Below are positions 9,049 through 18,240 of a DNA stretch of 46,368 nucleotides, piece after piece. The translations under genes were made by a program, and so were the position numbers. The stretch spans positions 1-46,368 of the forward strand of contig CALHLE010000012.1 of the NCBI GenBank assembly GCA_938034415.1, read 5' to 3'. This DNA is from an uncultured Anaerolineae bacterium (GTDB lineage Bacteria > Chloroflexota > Anaerolineae > J036 > Brachytrichaceae). Each line of letters begins with the position of its first letter. The first letter of the stretch is position 1. The notes beneath the pieces are model-generated. The model worked only from the letters and a program-made list of their open reading frames with translations, was not told the DNA's origin and ran no database searches.

Positions 9049-11628
9049 ATGCCAAATCCAGCGACCGAAAAGCTCCTCAAAATCCTCAGGCTCGAAGCGC
9101 AGACCGGCTATCATGACAAGGCGGTTACGCGCGGCCTGCAATCGTTCGCCGCCGCCTGGCTGGCCGACGCCGCGCGCAACGACATTGATCCCGACTGGGC
9201 CGAGACGATCGCGCAGGAAATGCGCGACTACAGCGCCTGCGCCGATGAAGCACACCGCCGCGCGGCGCTGGACGCGTTGATGATCCGACTGCGCTCGCCT
9301 GTCCTGCGCAGCTCGACGCAGGCGCGCGCCAAGGACACCCCAAGCCATCTCCCGGAAGGGGCGATTCAGTTTGCAACGGAGAACCGGGGTTCCGCAAGCC
9401 TCGAAGCGCCGCCTGTGGAGATCGCGCCAGTCGTCACGCCTACGGCGCCTGCCCGGCGCGCTGAGCCGGCGCATCCGACGGAGCAGCAAGCGCGGCGTCC
9501 GCGCTCAGAGGCCCGCCCCCCCAGCCCGCGCGAAGCCGGCCTGGGCTTAGATGCGCCGGTGACCAAGGTCGTCGGCATCGGCGACTTCAACGCGCAGAAG
9601 CTGGCCCGCCTCGGCGTGCATACCATCCGCGACCTGCTGTATTACTTCCCGACGCGCTACGATGACTACAGCGCGCTGAAGACGATCAACCAGCTCTTTT
9701 ACGGCGAGCAAGTCACCATCATTGGACGCATCGCGTCGGTGCGCAAACACCGCACCAAAAGCAACTTGATCATCGTGCGCGCGGTGATCGAGGACATGTC
9801 GGGCGCCATCGAATGCAGTTGGTTCACCAGCGAGCGCTATGCGGACAACCTGATGAAGCAGTTGGCGGTCGGGCGAGAGATCGTCATCAGCGGCAAGGTG
9901 ACCGAGTATCTGGGCCGGTTGACCTTCCAGAACCCCACCTACGAGCCGGCCGAACGCGAGTGGATCACCGGCGGCAGCATCGTGCCGGTATATCGCCTGA
10001 CCGAGGGACTGCAACCGCTGCTGTTGCGCCGGGTGATGAAGCGCATGGTCGAATACTGGCCCGCGCGCGTGCCCGAGCATCTGCCGGAGGAGGTGCGCAA
10101 CGAACTCGGCCTTATGCCGATCGCCGAGGCGCTGCGCGAGATCCACTTCCCGCGCTCCATGAAGTCGCAGGAGCGCGCGCGACGTCGGCTGGCCTTCGAC
10201 GAACTGTTCACGCTTCAGTTAGCCGTGCTGCGGCAACGCCAGATCTGGCGCAAAGAGCCGGCGCAGCCGCTGCGCGCCGATCCGGACGCCCGCGACCGGC
10301 TGATCGCCGCCCTACCCTATCAGCTCACCGGCGCGCAACAACGCGCCCTGAATGCCATCATCAAAGACCTAAGCCAACCTAACGCCATGCACCGGCTGCT
10401 ACAAGGCGATGTCGGCTCCGGCAAGACCGTGGTCGCCGCGCTGAGCATGGCGCTGGCTGCCGGCGCGGGCGCGCAATCGGCCATGATGGCGCCGACCGAA
10501 ATCCTGGCCGAGCAACACTACAAAACCGTCAAGCGCCTATTTGACGGCTTCGCCGAGCGCGGAGCTACGGCTCCGATCGCGCTGGCGTTGCTGACGGGCA
10601 GCACGAAGCCCAGCGAAAAGCGCGCCATCTACGACGGACTAGCCGACGGCAGCATCCATGTCGTGATCGGCACGCACGCCTTGATCCAGGAAGCCGTATC
10701 GTTCCAGAACCTGGGGTTGGTGGTGGTGGACGAGCAACATCGCTTCGGCGTGTTGCAACGCACGGCGCTGCGGCAAAAAGGCGGCGCGTTGAATCCCCAC
10801 ACGCTGGTGATGACGGCAACGCCCATCCCGCGCACCCTGGCGCTCACGCTCTACGGCGACCTGGACAACACCGTGCTCGACGAGATGCCACCCGGCCGTC
10901 AACCGATCGAAACGCACTGGTTCACCCCCGCCGAGCGCGAACGCGCATATCGCTTCGTGCAATACCAGGTCGAGCAAGGCCGACAAGCCTTCATCATCTG
11001 CCCGCTCGTCGAAGAGTCGGACAAGATCGAGGCCAAGGCAGCGGTAGAAGAGCATGCGCGCCTGCAACGCGAGGTGTTCCCCACGCTCAGGCTGGGCTTG
11101 CTGCACGGCAAGATGAAGCCGGCAGAAAAAGAGCAGGCCATGCGCGCCTTCGCCAACGGGGAGACGCATATCCTCGTCTCCACCTCGGTCGTCGAGGTAG
11201 GCATTGACGTGCCAAACGCGACGGTCATGTTGATCGAGGGCGCGAACCGCTTCGGCCTAGCGCAACTGCACCAATTCCGCGGGCGCGTTGGCCGCGGCGA
11301 ACACAAGTCTTACTGCCTGCTGATCGCCGACACCAGCTCGGCCATCAGCGACCAACGCCTCCAGGCGATCGTGAACACCCAGGATGGCTTCAAACTGGCC
11401 GAGATTGACCTGGAGATTCGGGGGCCGGGCGAGTTCTTCGGCACCCGCCAAAGCGGCGACCCTGAGCTGAAGCTGGTTAGCGTGAGCGACCGCGACCTGT
11501 TGGACGCGGCGCGCGCGCAAGCCGAGAAGCTGCTCGAGCGCGATCCAGAGTTAGCGCAACATCCCCTGCTGGCCGAGAAGGTGTCCGAATTCTGGAGGCA
11601 TCGCGAGGCGGTCGGCGACGCGAGCTGA
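9049..11628 (+). CDS. recG: ATP-dependent DNA helicase RecG
   Basis: An 859-residue SF2 branch-migration helicase for stalled fork and recombination repair. Residues about 1-165 are a lineage-specific extension with a basic, Pro/Ala-rich linker. The wedge (OB) domain follows, starting near 'VTKVVGIGDFNAQKLARLGV'. Helicase motif I is GDVGSGKT (453-460) and motif II is DEQH (561-564). 'TATPIPRTLALTLYGD' and motifs V/VI 'VVEVGIDVPNATVMLIEGANRFGLAQLHQFRGRVGRG' follow. Escherichia coli RecG is about 690 residues, so the extra length is all N-terminal. ATG 8989 is an alternative start but lies in short tandem repeats. The coding sequence is intact. Confidence 0.96.
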   Translation: MPNPATEKLLKILRLEAQTGYHDKAVTRGLQSFAAAWLADAARNDIDPDWAETIAQEMRDYSACADEAHRRAALDALMIRLRSPVLRSSTQARAKDTPSHLPEGAIQFATENRGSASLEAPPVEIAPVVTPTAPARRAEPAHPTEQQARRPRSEARPPSPREAGLGLDAPVTKVVGIGDFNAQKLARLGVHTIRDLLYYFPTRYDDYSALKTINQLFYGEQVTIIGRIASVRKHRTKSNLIIVRAVIEDMSGAIECSWFTSERYADNLMKQLAVGREIVISGKVTEYLGRLTFQNPTYEPAEREWITGGSIVPVYRLTEGLQPLLLRRVMKRMVEYWPARVPEHLPEEVRNELGLMPIAEALREIHFPRSMKSQERARRRLAFDELFTLQLAVLRQRQIWRKEPAQPLRADPDARDRLIAALPYQLTGAQQRALNAIIKDLSQPNAMHRLLQGDVGSGKTVVAALSMALAAGAGAQSAMMAPTEILAEQHYKTVKRLFDGFAERGATAPIALALLTGSTKPSEKRAIYDGLADGSIHVVIGTHALIQEAVSFQNLGLVVVDEQHRFGVLQRTALRQKGGALNPHTLVMTATPIPRTLALTLYGDLDNTVLDEMPPGRQPIETHWFTPAERERAYRFVQYQVEQGRQAFIICPLVEESDKIEAKAAVEEHARLQREVFPTLRLGLLHGKMKPAEKEQAMRAFANGETHILVSTSVVEVGIDVPNATVMLIEGANRFGLAQLHQFRGRVGRGEHKSYCLLIADTSSAISDQRLQAIVNTQDGFKLAEIDLEIRGPGEFFGTRQSGDPELKLVSVSDRDLLDAARAQAEKLLERDPELAQHPLLAEKVSEFWRHREAVGDAS

Positions 11629-11713
11629 GGCTTTCCGTCGGCCAAACACCTCGCACTCAACCCGATGCGCAGCCGACATCACCGACCTAAGCGACCGGAC
11701 TAACGCCTCGATC

Positions 11714-12196
11714 ATGACCATCGCGCTTTATCCCGGCACGTTTGATCCCTTTCACAACGGCCATCTCGACATCGCCCAGCGCGCGCTGGCGTTGTTCGAC
11801 GAGCTGATCATCGGCGTCTATGACCAGCCAGACAAGCAGCTACTCTTCTCGCATGCGGAGCGCATCGCGCTGGTGGATGAGGTGCTACGCGAGATGGGCG
11901 TGGACGGTCGGGCGCGCGTCATCGGCTACAGCGGCTTGACGGTGAACTTCGCGCGGCAAATGGGCGCGTCGGTGCTCATCCGCGGCCTGCGCAACAGCGT
12001 GGATTTCAACTTCGAGCTTCAACAGGCGCAGACCAATCACTGGCTGGCCGCAGACATCGAGGTAATCTGCCTATTCGCCAACGCGCCGAACCACTTCTTG
12101 AGCGCGACGCTAATCCGACAGATTGCCACCTTGGGCGGCGACGTAACAGCGCTGGTGCCGAGCTGCGTCGCGCGCGCGCTGAGGCGAATTAAATAA
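11714..12196 (+). CDS. coaD: Phosphopantetheine adenylyltransferase
   Basis: A 160-residue nucleotidyltransferase for the penultimate step of coenzyme A synthesis (4'-phosphopantetheine + ATP to dephospho-CoA). Motifs seen are 'YPGTFDPFHNGHLDIA' with the HNGH nucleotide-binding motif, 'VLIRGLRNSVDFNFELQQAQTN' and 'FLSATLIRQIATLGGDVTALVP'. The usual 'SSxxVR' is here 'LSATLIR', a mild divergence. Length matches the family (about 160). It is followed 29 nt later by a coiled-coil protein gene with its own promoter. Confidence 0.95.
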   Translation: MTIALYPGTFDPFHNGHLDIAQRALALFDELIIGVYDQPDKQLLFSHAERIALVDEVLREMGVDGRARVIGYSGLTVNFARQMGASVLIRGLRNSVDFNFELQQAQTNHWLAADIEVICLFANAPNHFLSATLIRQIATLGGDVTALVPSCVARALRRIK

Positions 12197-12212
12197 AAAC
12201 GCTGCTTTCCAA

Positions 12213-12218
12213 TATACT
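12213..12218 (+). promoter_or_regulatory. -10 element of coiled-coil gene (leaderless)
   Basis: TATACT stands 7 nt before ATG 12226, with no SD between. It indicates that this gene has its own start of transcription and is not only read through from coaD. Confidence 0.6.
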
Positions 12219-12225
12219 TGCTGCT

Positions 12226-12762
12226 ATGGACATTCAACACCTGCTTGGAAGACTGGAAGCCATTCTTTTGGAGGCGCGCCGCGTGCCCGGCACCAAGATG
12301 AAGCTGGTGGACGCAGACCGGTGCTTTCAGTTGATAGACCAGATGGTGTTGGCCATTCCCGAGGAGATCAAGAAAGCGCAGCGCATCCAGCAAGAGCACG
12401 ACCGCATTATCGCGCAGGCCAAAGAGGAAGCCGAGCGCATCAAGGAGATAGCGCGCGAGGAAGCCAGCCGGCTAGCCGACGACACCACCATCATCGCCAT
12501 CGCGCAAGATCGCGCTCAGGCAATCGAGGAGCGCGCCCGCCGCGAGGTGGATCGCATGCGCTCAGAGGCAGACGCCTACGCCCTCGAAACGCTGATGCGC
12601 CTGCGCGAAGAACTCGAACACACCATAGCGGTTGTCTCCAACGGCATTGCTAAGCTAGAACGGGATCGGGCCGAACGGTTGAAGGCGCTAGAGGGCAGCG
12701 CAGAGTCGCCACCAACCATCACACCACCTGCGCAAGAGTCACAAGCCCAGGCCGGCAGCTAG
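12226..12762 (+). CDS. Coiled-coil protein, DivIVA / ATP-synthase-b-like
   Basis: A 178-residue, highly charged helical protein. Residues 1-45 are a compact head (MDIQHLLGRLEAILLEARRVPGTKMKLVDADRCFQLIDQMV). Residues about 47-150 are an almost unbroken coiled coil rich in Glu, Arg, Lys and Ala, and the tail is Pro/Ser/Gln-rich. No membrane segment or catalytic motif is visible. Similar short coiled-coil proteins annotated as DivIVA-like or 'ATPase' often sit beside coaD in other bacteria (from memory), where some take part in cell division or polar growth. The function here is unproven. Its place next to coaD is the only contextual clue. Confidence 0.7.
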   Translation: MDIQHLLGRLEAILLEARRVPGTKMKLVDADRCFQLIDQMVLAIPEEIKKAQRIQQEHDRIIAQAKEEAERIKEIAREEASRLADDTTIIAIAQDRAQAIEERARREVDRMRSEADAYALETLMRLREELEHTIAVVSNGIAKLERDRAERLKALEGSAESPPTITPPAQESQAQAGS

Positions 12763-12834
12763 ACCGCGCACATGGAGCGATATGTCACGCCTCGCTATGC
12801 CGCTGACTGAGCCGGTGCTCCTCTCGCTGACCTC

Positions 12835-15069
12835 GTGAGCGCGCGCGCCGAGAAGATCGCCGCAGCGCTGATCGTCGCTGCGTCATTCGTCCTCTTTAGC
12901 CTATATAGCGTCCTCACGCCGCTCTTCGAAGCCTCGGATGAGCTATGGCACTATCCGATGGTGCAGCACCTGGCGACAGGCGGCGGCCTGCCTGTGCAGC
13001 GCGCCGGCCAGACCGACGCAGAGGCCCCCTGGCGACAAGAGGGCAGCCAACCGCCGCTTTACTATTGGATCGCGGCTGCGTTCAGCGCGCCGTTTGATTC
13101 ATCAAATTGGCGTGAGATTCGACGCATCAACCCACACAGCGACATGGGAGTGCCCACGCGCGACGGCAACGCCAACGTCGTGTTACACACGCCGGCCGAG
13201 GCCTGGCCCTGGGAGCGCGCCGCGCTGGCCGTCCGCGCCGCGCGGCTCGCCTCGATTCTGATGAGCACCGCGACGGTGTTCTTCGCCTACCTCGCCGCCC
13301 GCGAACTCTTCCCCAGCGGCGCAGGGCGCGGGGCGCTAGACGCCGGCCTGCTGCGTCTCGCGGCTTGCGTCATCGTCGCCTGCACACCGATGTTCGCCTT
13401 CATCAGCGGCGCGATTAACAACGACAACGCTGCGGTCTTATTCAGCACGGTCGGCCTGTGGTGGGCGCTGCGGCTGATGCGCCTCGGCGACCTCTCGCGC
13501 AAGAGCGCCGCGGTCGCCGGCGCGATCGCCGGCCTCGGCGCGCTGAGCAAGAGCAGCGCGCTGGGGCTAGTCGGCCTGTTTGGGCTTGCCGCTTTGCTCA
13601 CACAACCCAGCAGTGGCCCATCAAGAGATGCAACGCCGGGCCCTCGGCTCTTGATTCGCGGCGCGTTCGTCTTTGTCACGCTCGCTGTCACACTGCTCAT
13701 TAGCGGATGGTGGTTCATCCGCAATCAGCAGCTCTATGGCGACTTGCTGGGCTGGAACGCCTTCCTCGATGTGGTCGGCCGGCGCGACCAGCCGGCCACG
13801 CTGGCGCAACTGTGGAGCGAACGCGAAGGCTTTGTGTGGGCCTACTGGGGCGTATTCGGCGCGATGAACGTGATCATGCCGCCATGGATCTATGACGCGC
13901 TGAACGGCCTCGCGGCGCTGGCCGGCCTTGGACTCGTCGCGCGCATGGCATCCGCTGCGTTGGGGAAAGCCCCGCTAAGACCGGACGCGGGGCGCAGAAT
14001 GCTGCTCTGCGTCTTCTGGGTCGCGCTCGTCTTCATGGCGCTGCTGCGATGGACATCGCTCACGCCGGCCTCGCAGGGGCGGCTGATGTTCCCGTGCATC
14101 GCGGTGATCGCAGCGGCGCTGGCCTACGGCTGGCGCACGATCCACCGCTACGTGTTGATCGGCGCGTGCGCCGGCCTCGCTGCGCTGGCGATCGTCGCGC
14201 CGTTCGCGTTTATCGCGCCGGCCTACGCGCAACCGCCCGACCGCTGGACGCAGCGCCTGCCGCTGACGGTGAACGCCGAATTCGGCGGCGCTGTGCGCTT
14301 GGAAGAAGCAGGTTTCGACGCGCGCGATAGCCTGCAACCCGGCGACGAAGTCACGCTGCGTCTGAACTGGGCGCTGACGCAGCCGGTGACGCGCAACTAC
14401 AGCGTCTTCGTCCATCTGATTGACGCGCACGATGTGATCGTCGCCCAACGCGACATGTATCCGGGCCAGGGCAGCCTGGCGCTGAGCGAGCAGCCCGCCG
14501 GCCGGCTGTGGAGCGATCGCTACACCGTGCGCCTCTCGCCGCTCACACCGGCGCCGAAGCAACTGCGCTGGGCTGTCGGCCTTTACGACCACGCGACCGG
14601 CGAGCGGCTGCCGCTGGCTGACGGCGACGATCGGGTCATCTTCGGCGCGCTCGAACTTGGCAGCCGCGCGGATGAGACGCCGCTGCTGCGCTACGTGAAC
14701 GGCATAGAGCTACTCGGCTATACGTTCGAGCCGTCCATCCTCTCCCCTGGCGCAACCCTCACCATCGCAACGCGCTGGCGCGCAACGCACGCGCTGCCGC
14801 GCGACTTGAACGTCTCGATGCAGTTGCTGGACGACGGCGCCAACAAGATCGCGCAACAAGACCTTGGCCAGCCGCTCACGCATTGGCCGGTAGGCGAAAC
14901 GATTACGCTGACCCACACGCTGGCGGTGAGCGACGCGGCGACGCCGGGGGTATATCGCCTGCTCCTGGTGTGGTATGCGCCGGATGATTTTGCGCGGCTG
15001 CCGGCTTACGACACGCAGGGCCAATTCGCCGGCGATCAGATCACCCTGACGCGCCTGCGCCTGCGATAG
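12835..15069 (+). CDS. GT-C-like multi-TM membrane protein with C-terminal beta domains
   Basis: A 744-residue integral membrane protein from GTG 12835. TM1 is residues about 8-28, then an extracytoplasmic loop with 'FEASDELWHYPMVQHLA', where the acidic pair resembles the catalytic Asp/Glu region of GT-C glycosyltransferases (PMT/DUF2142 type). About ten more hydrophobic helices follow to residue about 460. Residues about 470-744 are soluble and look like two beta-sandwich units (one around 'VTLRLNWALTQPVTRNYSVFVHLID', one around 'LTIATRWRATHALPRDLNVSMQLLD'), each ending with an Asp/Gly-rich strand pattern. It probably acts at the outer membrane face in surface sugar transfer, but donor and acceptor are unknown. 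No nearby glycan cluster is present. No SD is seen before the GTG. Confidence 0.75.
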   Translation: MSARAEKIAAALIVAASFVLFSLYSVLTPLFEASDELWHYPMVQHLATGGGLPVQRAGQTDAEAPWRQEGSQPPLYYWIAAAFSAPFDSSNWREIRRINPHSDMGVPTRDGNANVVLHTPAEAWPWERAALAVRAARLASILMSTATVFFAYLAARELFPSGAGRGALDAGLLRLAACVIVACTPMFAFISGAINNDNAAVLFSTVGLWWALRLMRLGDLSRKSAAVAGAIAGLGALSKSSALGLVGLFGLAALLTQPSSGPSRDATPGPRLLIRGAFVFVTLAVTLLISGWWFIRNQQLYGDLLGWNAFLDVVGRRDQPATLAQLWSEREGFVWAYWGVFGAMNVIMPPWIYDALNGLAALAGLGLVARMASAALGKAPLRPDAGRRMLLCVFWVALVFMALLRWTSLTPASQGRLMFPCIAVIAAALAYGWRTIHRYVLIGACAGLAALAIVAPFAFIAPAYAQPPDRWTQRLPLTVNAEFGGAVRLEEAGFDARDSLQPGDEVTLRLNWALTQPVTRNYSVFVHLIDAHDVIVAQRDMYPGQGSLALSEQPAGRLWSDRYTVRLSPLTPAPKQLRWAVGLYDHATGERLPLADGDDRVIFGALELGSRADETPLLRYVNGIELLGYTFEPSILSPGATLTIATRWRATHALPRDLNVSMQLLDDGANKIAQQDLGQPLTHWPVGETITLTHTLAVSDAATPGVYRLLLVWYAPDDFARLPAYDTQGQFAGDQITLTRLRLR

Positions 15070-15184
15070 CAGCAGCCGGTAGTCAGCCGATCTAGGGCTG
15101 CGCGGGCCGGCTGGTGTTGGTGTATAAACCCACTGCGCGCATCCAAACATACGATGTTGAGCAACGTGCTCACGAAAGAAGGGC

Positions 15185-15907
15185 ATGACTATGAACACCT
15201 ACGAGACAAACGAACCGATAGGGATGCCTACCGTCGTCGCAGATCCTGCTATCGAGCGCGCCTTCATCGCCCGCGTGTACGGATGGATGGCGATCGCGCT
15301 GGCCATCACCGGCCTGGTCGCCACGGCAACTGCAACAGACCCGGCGCTGATAGCATGGATTCTGGATGTGCCGTTCGGGTTACTCGGCATCATCGCTCTT
15401 CAATTGATCCTCGTCGTCGTGTTGACCGCTGCAATCGATGGGTTGAACGCCGGCGTCGCCACCGGCCTATTCATCGCCTACGCGGCGCTCACCGGCTTCA
15501 CGTTCTCGACGCTGTTTTACGTCTTTACCGCCGAATCCATCGGCGCGGTGTTCTTCATCACCGCCGGCACGTTCGCACTGGTCAGCCTATATGGCTTTAT
15601 CACCAAGACCGACCTGACGCGCGTGGGCAACTTGGCGTTCATGGGGCTGATCGGGATCCTGCTCGCCTCGCTGATCAACCTCTTCCTGCGCAGCGAGGCG
15701 ATCTATTGGATCGTCACCTACGTCGGCGTCCTGGTGTTCGTCGGGCTGATCGCCGCCAAAACGCAGCAGCTCAGACGCATGGCGCATGGCCTGAGCGACA
15801 ACGGCGAGCTGCGCAGCAAAGCCTCGGTGGTGGGTGCGCTATCGCTCTACCTGAGCTTTATTAACCTCTTCCTATACCTGCTGCGCATCTTCGGCAGGCG
15901 AAAGTAG
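15185..15907 (+). CDS. Bax inhibitor-1/YccA family membrane protein
   Basis: A 240-residue TMBIM-type protein with seven predicted helices after a short cytoplasmic N-terminus ending 'AFIARVYGWMAIALAITGLVAT'. Other features are 'GFTFSTLFYVFTAESIGAVFFITAGTFALVSLYGFITKTDLTRVGNLAFMGLIGI' and a C-terminal 'LSLYLSFINLFLYLLRIFGRRK'. Related bacterial proteins (YccA, YetJ) interact with FtsH or leak calcium. The role here is not known. The start is supported by an SD (GAAAGAAGG) just upstream of ATG 15185. An in-frame ATG at 15191 is a close alternative. Confidence 0.9.
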   Translation: MTMNTYETNEPIGMPTVVADPAIERAFIARVYGWMAIALAITGLVATATATDPALIAWILDVPFGLLGIIALQLILVVVLTAAIDGLNAGVATGLFIAYAALTGFTFSTLFYVFTAESIGAVFFITAGTFALVSLYGFITKTDLTRVGNLAFMGLIGILLASLINLFLRSEAIYWIVTYVGVLVFVGLIAAKTQQLRRMAHGLSDNGELRSKASVVGALSLYLSFINLFLYLLRIFGRRK

Positions 15908-15964
15908 CGACAGGGGAGCGAGGCTTGCCACAGACGCGCAAGACGCGCAGGCGTCAAGTGGGGC

Positions 15965-15999
15965 AAGGGTAGGCGAAGACGGCGACTTCGCCTACCCTT
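15965..15999. repeat. Dispersed palindrome, copy 2
   Basis: AAGGGTAGGCGAAG (15965-15978) pairs perfectly over 14 bp with CTTCGCCTACCCTT (15986-15999) around a 7-nt loop. The core GTAGGCGAAG...CTTCGCCTAC is shared with copy 1 at 8044-8070. It lies in the 123-bp gap between the converging TMBIM and deacetylase genes and could act as a bidirectional transcript-end hairpin. Confidence 0.7.
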
Positions 16000-16030
16000 G
16001 GACGTTTCCGAATAGGCTCTAACTCGCCTT

Positions 16031-16918
16031 CTAACCGCCGCTGGCGCTGCGAACCATGGCTGCAAAATGCTCAAGCGAGGCGCGTCCGTGCACGCGGATG
16101 CGTCGCCACGTCATCGCGTTAGCCAGCGTGTGAACTGAGCCATGCTCAGTAGTCACCGCTGCCCATGTTTGCACCGAGTGCAACATGCGGATCACAGCGT
16201 CGTCGTAGCGGCCGGAGGGATAGCAGAAGAAACGCGGCCGCTTGCCGGTGTGCGCTGTGATTTGCTCAATCGGCCCTAGGATCTCCCATACCAAAAACTG
16301 AAAGTCGCGGTTGCGCAGGTCGCGATGGGTGCGGGCATGCGATTCGATATCCATCCCCGCTGCCGACATTTCTTTCACCATCTCCCACGTCAGGTGATGG
16401 GGATTGCCGAAGTTGATGAAATCGGTCGTGATAAAGAAGGTGGCGCGCATGCCGTACTTCTGCAACAGCGGGAAGGCATGCTCGTAGTGGTCGCGGTAGC
16501 CGTCGTCGAAGGTGAGCACGATGGGCTTGGGCGGCAGCGCTCGGCCCAGCGACAGGTGCGCATACAGGTCGTACAGGCTAATAGTGGTATACCCATTCGT
16601 TGCCAAATACCGGAGCTGCTGCTCGAAGTCCTGCGGCGTCACCGAGAGGTCAATGCGGTATCGGTCGGCGCCGGGCGGTGGCTCGGAGATGTAGTGATAC
16701 ATCAGGATCGGCACTCGCGCCGAAGCCGGCAGGCGCACCGGCTTGGGCGTCGCAGTGGGCATGGGCATAGCCGTTGGGCGAGGGCGCGCGGTCGCCGGGG
16801 GTTGATCCTCCGGCGGCAGTTTGGCGTCGCCGAAGGCCAAACGCCGCGAAGACCACTCGACTGAAATGAGTACAAGCGATAGGACAACGACAAGCGCGAC
16901 GCGAGCCGGACGTGACAT
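16031..16918 (-). CDS. Polysaccharide deacetylase (NodB domain), membrane anchored
   Basis: A 295-residue carbohydrate esterase family 4 protein. Residues 5-22 form a signal anchor, then a Pro/Thr-rich linker (about 38-65) leads to the NodB domain. That domain starts 'VPILMYHYISEPPPGADRY' and has 'PIVLTFDDGYRDHYEHAFPLL' (catalytic Asp pair), 'ATFFITTDFINF' and the metal-binding 'IESHARTHRDLRN' (HxxxH-type). It probably removes acetyl groups from a cell-wall or surface polymer outside the cell. The frame is open 590 bp further upstream, but that part lies antisense to the lipoprotein gene and looks non-coding. ATG 16918 gives a proper anchor. A TACAAT (complement of 16939-16944) lies 20 nt upstream. 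Confidence 0.9.
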   Translation of the reverse strand: MSRPARVALVVVLSLVLISVEWSSRRLAFGDAKLPPEDQPPATARPRPTAMPMPTATPKPVRLPASARVPILMYHYISEPPPGADRYRIDLSVTPQDFEQQLRYLATNGYTTISLYDLYAHLSLGRALPPKPIVLTFDDGYRDHYEHAFPLLQKYGMRATFFITTDFINFGNPHHLTWEMVKEMSAAGMDIESHARTHRDLRNRDFQFLVWEILGPIEQITAHTGKRPRFFCYPSGRYDDAVIRMLHSVQTWAAVTTEHGSVHTLANAMTWRRIRVHGRASLEHFAAMVRSASGG

Positions 16919-16938
16919 GATGCGATTGATCTCACCCA

Positions 16939-16974
16939 ATTGTAGCGGGGGCACCGGCTCGCAGACGCTATCAT
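16939..16974. promoter_or_regulatory. Divergent promoter pair, deacetylase / lipoprotein
   Basis: The 63-bp gap between the two starts holds a minus-strand TACAAT (16944-16939) and a plus-strand TATCAT (16969-16974). The latter is exactly 7 nt before ATG 16982. The -10 elements are only 24 bp apart, so the two polymerases could not bind at once. Confidence 0.5.
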
Positions 16975-16981
16975 TCTCACC

Positions 16982-17635
16982 ATGAGATCGGCAACTAGGA
17001 CTGCCTCGGCTGCGTTCGCCTTTATCGCCGTAGCTGCGCTGACCGGATGCGCGCCGGTGTCCGGCCCAGAAGCGCCGGCGTTTACGCCGCTGCCCTATGC
17101 CGACGACTTCAGCAATCCAAACAGCGGCTGGCAAACCCTCTCCGACCTCAACGCCGACGTGAAGTACGATGGCGGCGGCCTGCGCATCATCGTCAAGCTG
17201 GAGAACCTGACGCAGTGGAGCGCCGCCGGCAAACGCTTCAAAGACGCTATCTTTGAGGTGGATGCACGGCCCAACGGTGGCCCAACCGATAACGGCTTCG
17301 GCGTGCTCTTCCGCATGCAAGACCGCAAGAACTTCTATCACTTCGAGATTTCCTCGGATGGCTACTGGCGCGCCGGCTACGTGAAGGACGGCGAGTGGGT
17401 GAACTGGGACGACTGGCAGCCGCATCCGGCCATCAAGCTGGGGAGCGAAACCAACCACATCAAGGTGGTGATGCGCGGCAGCGAACTCTTGTTCTTCGTC
17501 AACGATCAATTGATTTCATCCAGGCAGGACGACACCTTCGCTAGCGGCGACATCGGCGTATTCGCGCTGACGCTGATTGACAAGCCCGGCACCGACGTAT
17601 CGTTCTACAACGTGCGCGTCACCCAGGTAGAGTGA
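16982..17635 (+). CDS. Lipoprotein with a concanavalin-like beta-sandwich domain
   Basis: A 217-residue predicted lipoprotein. The signal peptide ends in the lipobox LTGC (Cys23). The mature part begins with a short linker, then 'YADDFSNPNSGWQTLSD', 'DAIFEVDARPNGGPTDNGFGVLFRMQDRKNFYHFEISSDGYWRAGY' and 'ELLFFVNDQLISS...DIGVFALTL'. That is the strand pattern of the DUF1080/LamG-like fold found in sugar-binding or sugar-cleaving secreted proteins. No catalytic residues are recognised, so binding to a surface polysaccharide is the safer guess. It is expressed divergently from a polysaccharide deacetylase. Confidence 0.75.
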   Translation: MRSATRTASAAFAFIAVAALTGCAPVSGPEAPAFTPLPYADDFSNPNSGWQTLSDLNADVKYDGGGLRIIVKLENLTQWSAAGKRFKDAIFEVDARPNGGPTDNGFGVLFRMQDRKNFYHFEISSDGYWRAGYVKDGEWVNWDDWQPHPAIKLGSETNHIKVVMRGSELLFFVNDQLISSRQDDTFASGDIGVFALTLIDKPGTDVSFYNVRVTQVE

Positions 17636-17746
17636 GCGCAGGTCGCCTCGCTCGACCGCTGCACGCCATACGATTCCTTCGAGGATTGACGCAAAACTGC
17701 AACGATCACTTCCTTCTCCGGGGTTTTCAACTTGCTCAGCACTGTG

Positions 17747-17752
17747 GACAAT
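17747..17752 (+). promoter_or_regulatory. -10 element of L,D-transpeptidase gene
   Basis: GACAAT lies 8 nt before ATG 17761. There is a weak GGG-rich stretch between but no good SD. Confidence 0.4.
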
Positions 17753-17760
17753 AAGGGTTC

Positions 17761-18225
17761 ATGAGAAGATTCTTTGCCGCTGTTGTTGCGACCGTTCTGC
17801 TTGTCGCTGCGTCCGGGCTGCTACCGGCCGAGGCGTCTAGCTTTGAGCACAACGCTGCGCGCTACACCCATCGCGGCAAGTGGATCGAGGTCGTGATCGC
17901 CAAACAGCAGTTAACCGCTTGGGAGAACGGACGTGCGGTGATGTCTACGCCGGTCTCCACCGGCACCCGCCACACACCCACCCCGCGCGGCACGTTCCGC
18001 ATCTTCAGAAAGTATGTCAGGCAGCGCATGCGCGGGCCGGGCTATGACCTCCCCGATGTGCCATACGTGATGTACTTTCGACAGGGCGGCTATGCGCTGC
18101 ACGGCGCGTACTGGCACACCGACTTCGGCCAACCTAGGAGCCACGGTTGCATTAACCTGCCGGTGAGCGCCGCCGCCTGGCTCTATCGTTGGGCGCCGCG
18201 CGGCACAGTCGTGGTGATCCGATGA
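17761..18225 (+). CDS. L,D-transpeptidase (YkuD), minimal form
   Basis: A 154-residue secreted enzyme. Its signal peptide (residues 1-26, ending 'LPAEASS') is followed directly by a YkuD domain: 'WIEVVIAKQQLTAWENGRAV', 'VSTGTRHTPTPRGTFRIF', then the catalytic block 'YALHGAYWHTDFGQPRSHGCINL' with active-site His and Cys (SHGC). Such enzymes make 3-3 cross-links or attach proteins in peptidoglycan through a cysteine acyl-enzyme. It is the shorter of two adjacent homologues. The gap to the second gene is only 39-54 bp, but each has its own -10-like element. Confidence 0.93.
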   Translation: MRRFFAAVVATVLLVAASGLLPAEASSFEHNAARYTHRGKWIEVVIAKQQLTAWENGRAVMSTPVSTGTRHTPTPRGTFRIFRKYVRQRMRGPGYDLPDVPYVMYFRQGGYALHGAYWHTDFGQPRSHGCINLPVSAAAWLYRWAPRGTVVVIR

Positions 18226-18240
18226 CCCTTGCAGCGGACT

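Noticed and set aside
16919-17509. Long N-terminal extension of the deacetylase frame
   Set aside because: It is antisense to the lipoprotein gene, and the true product begins with a signal anchor at 16918.
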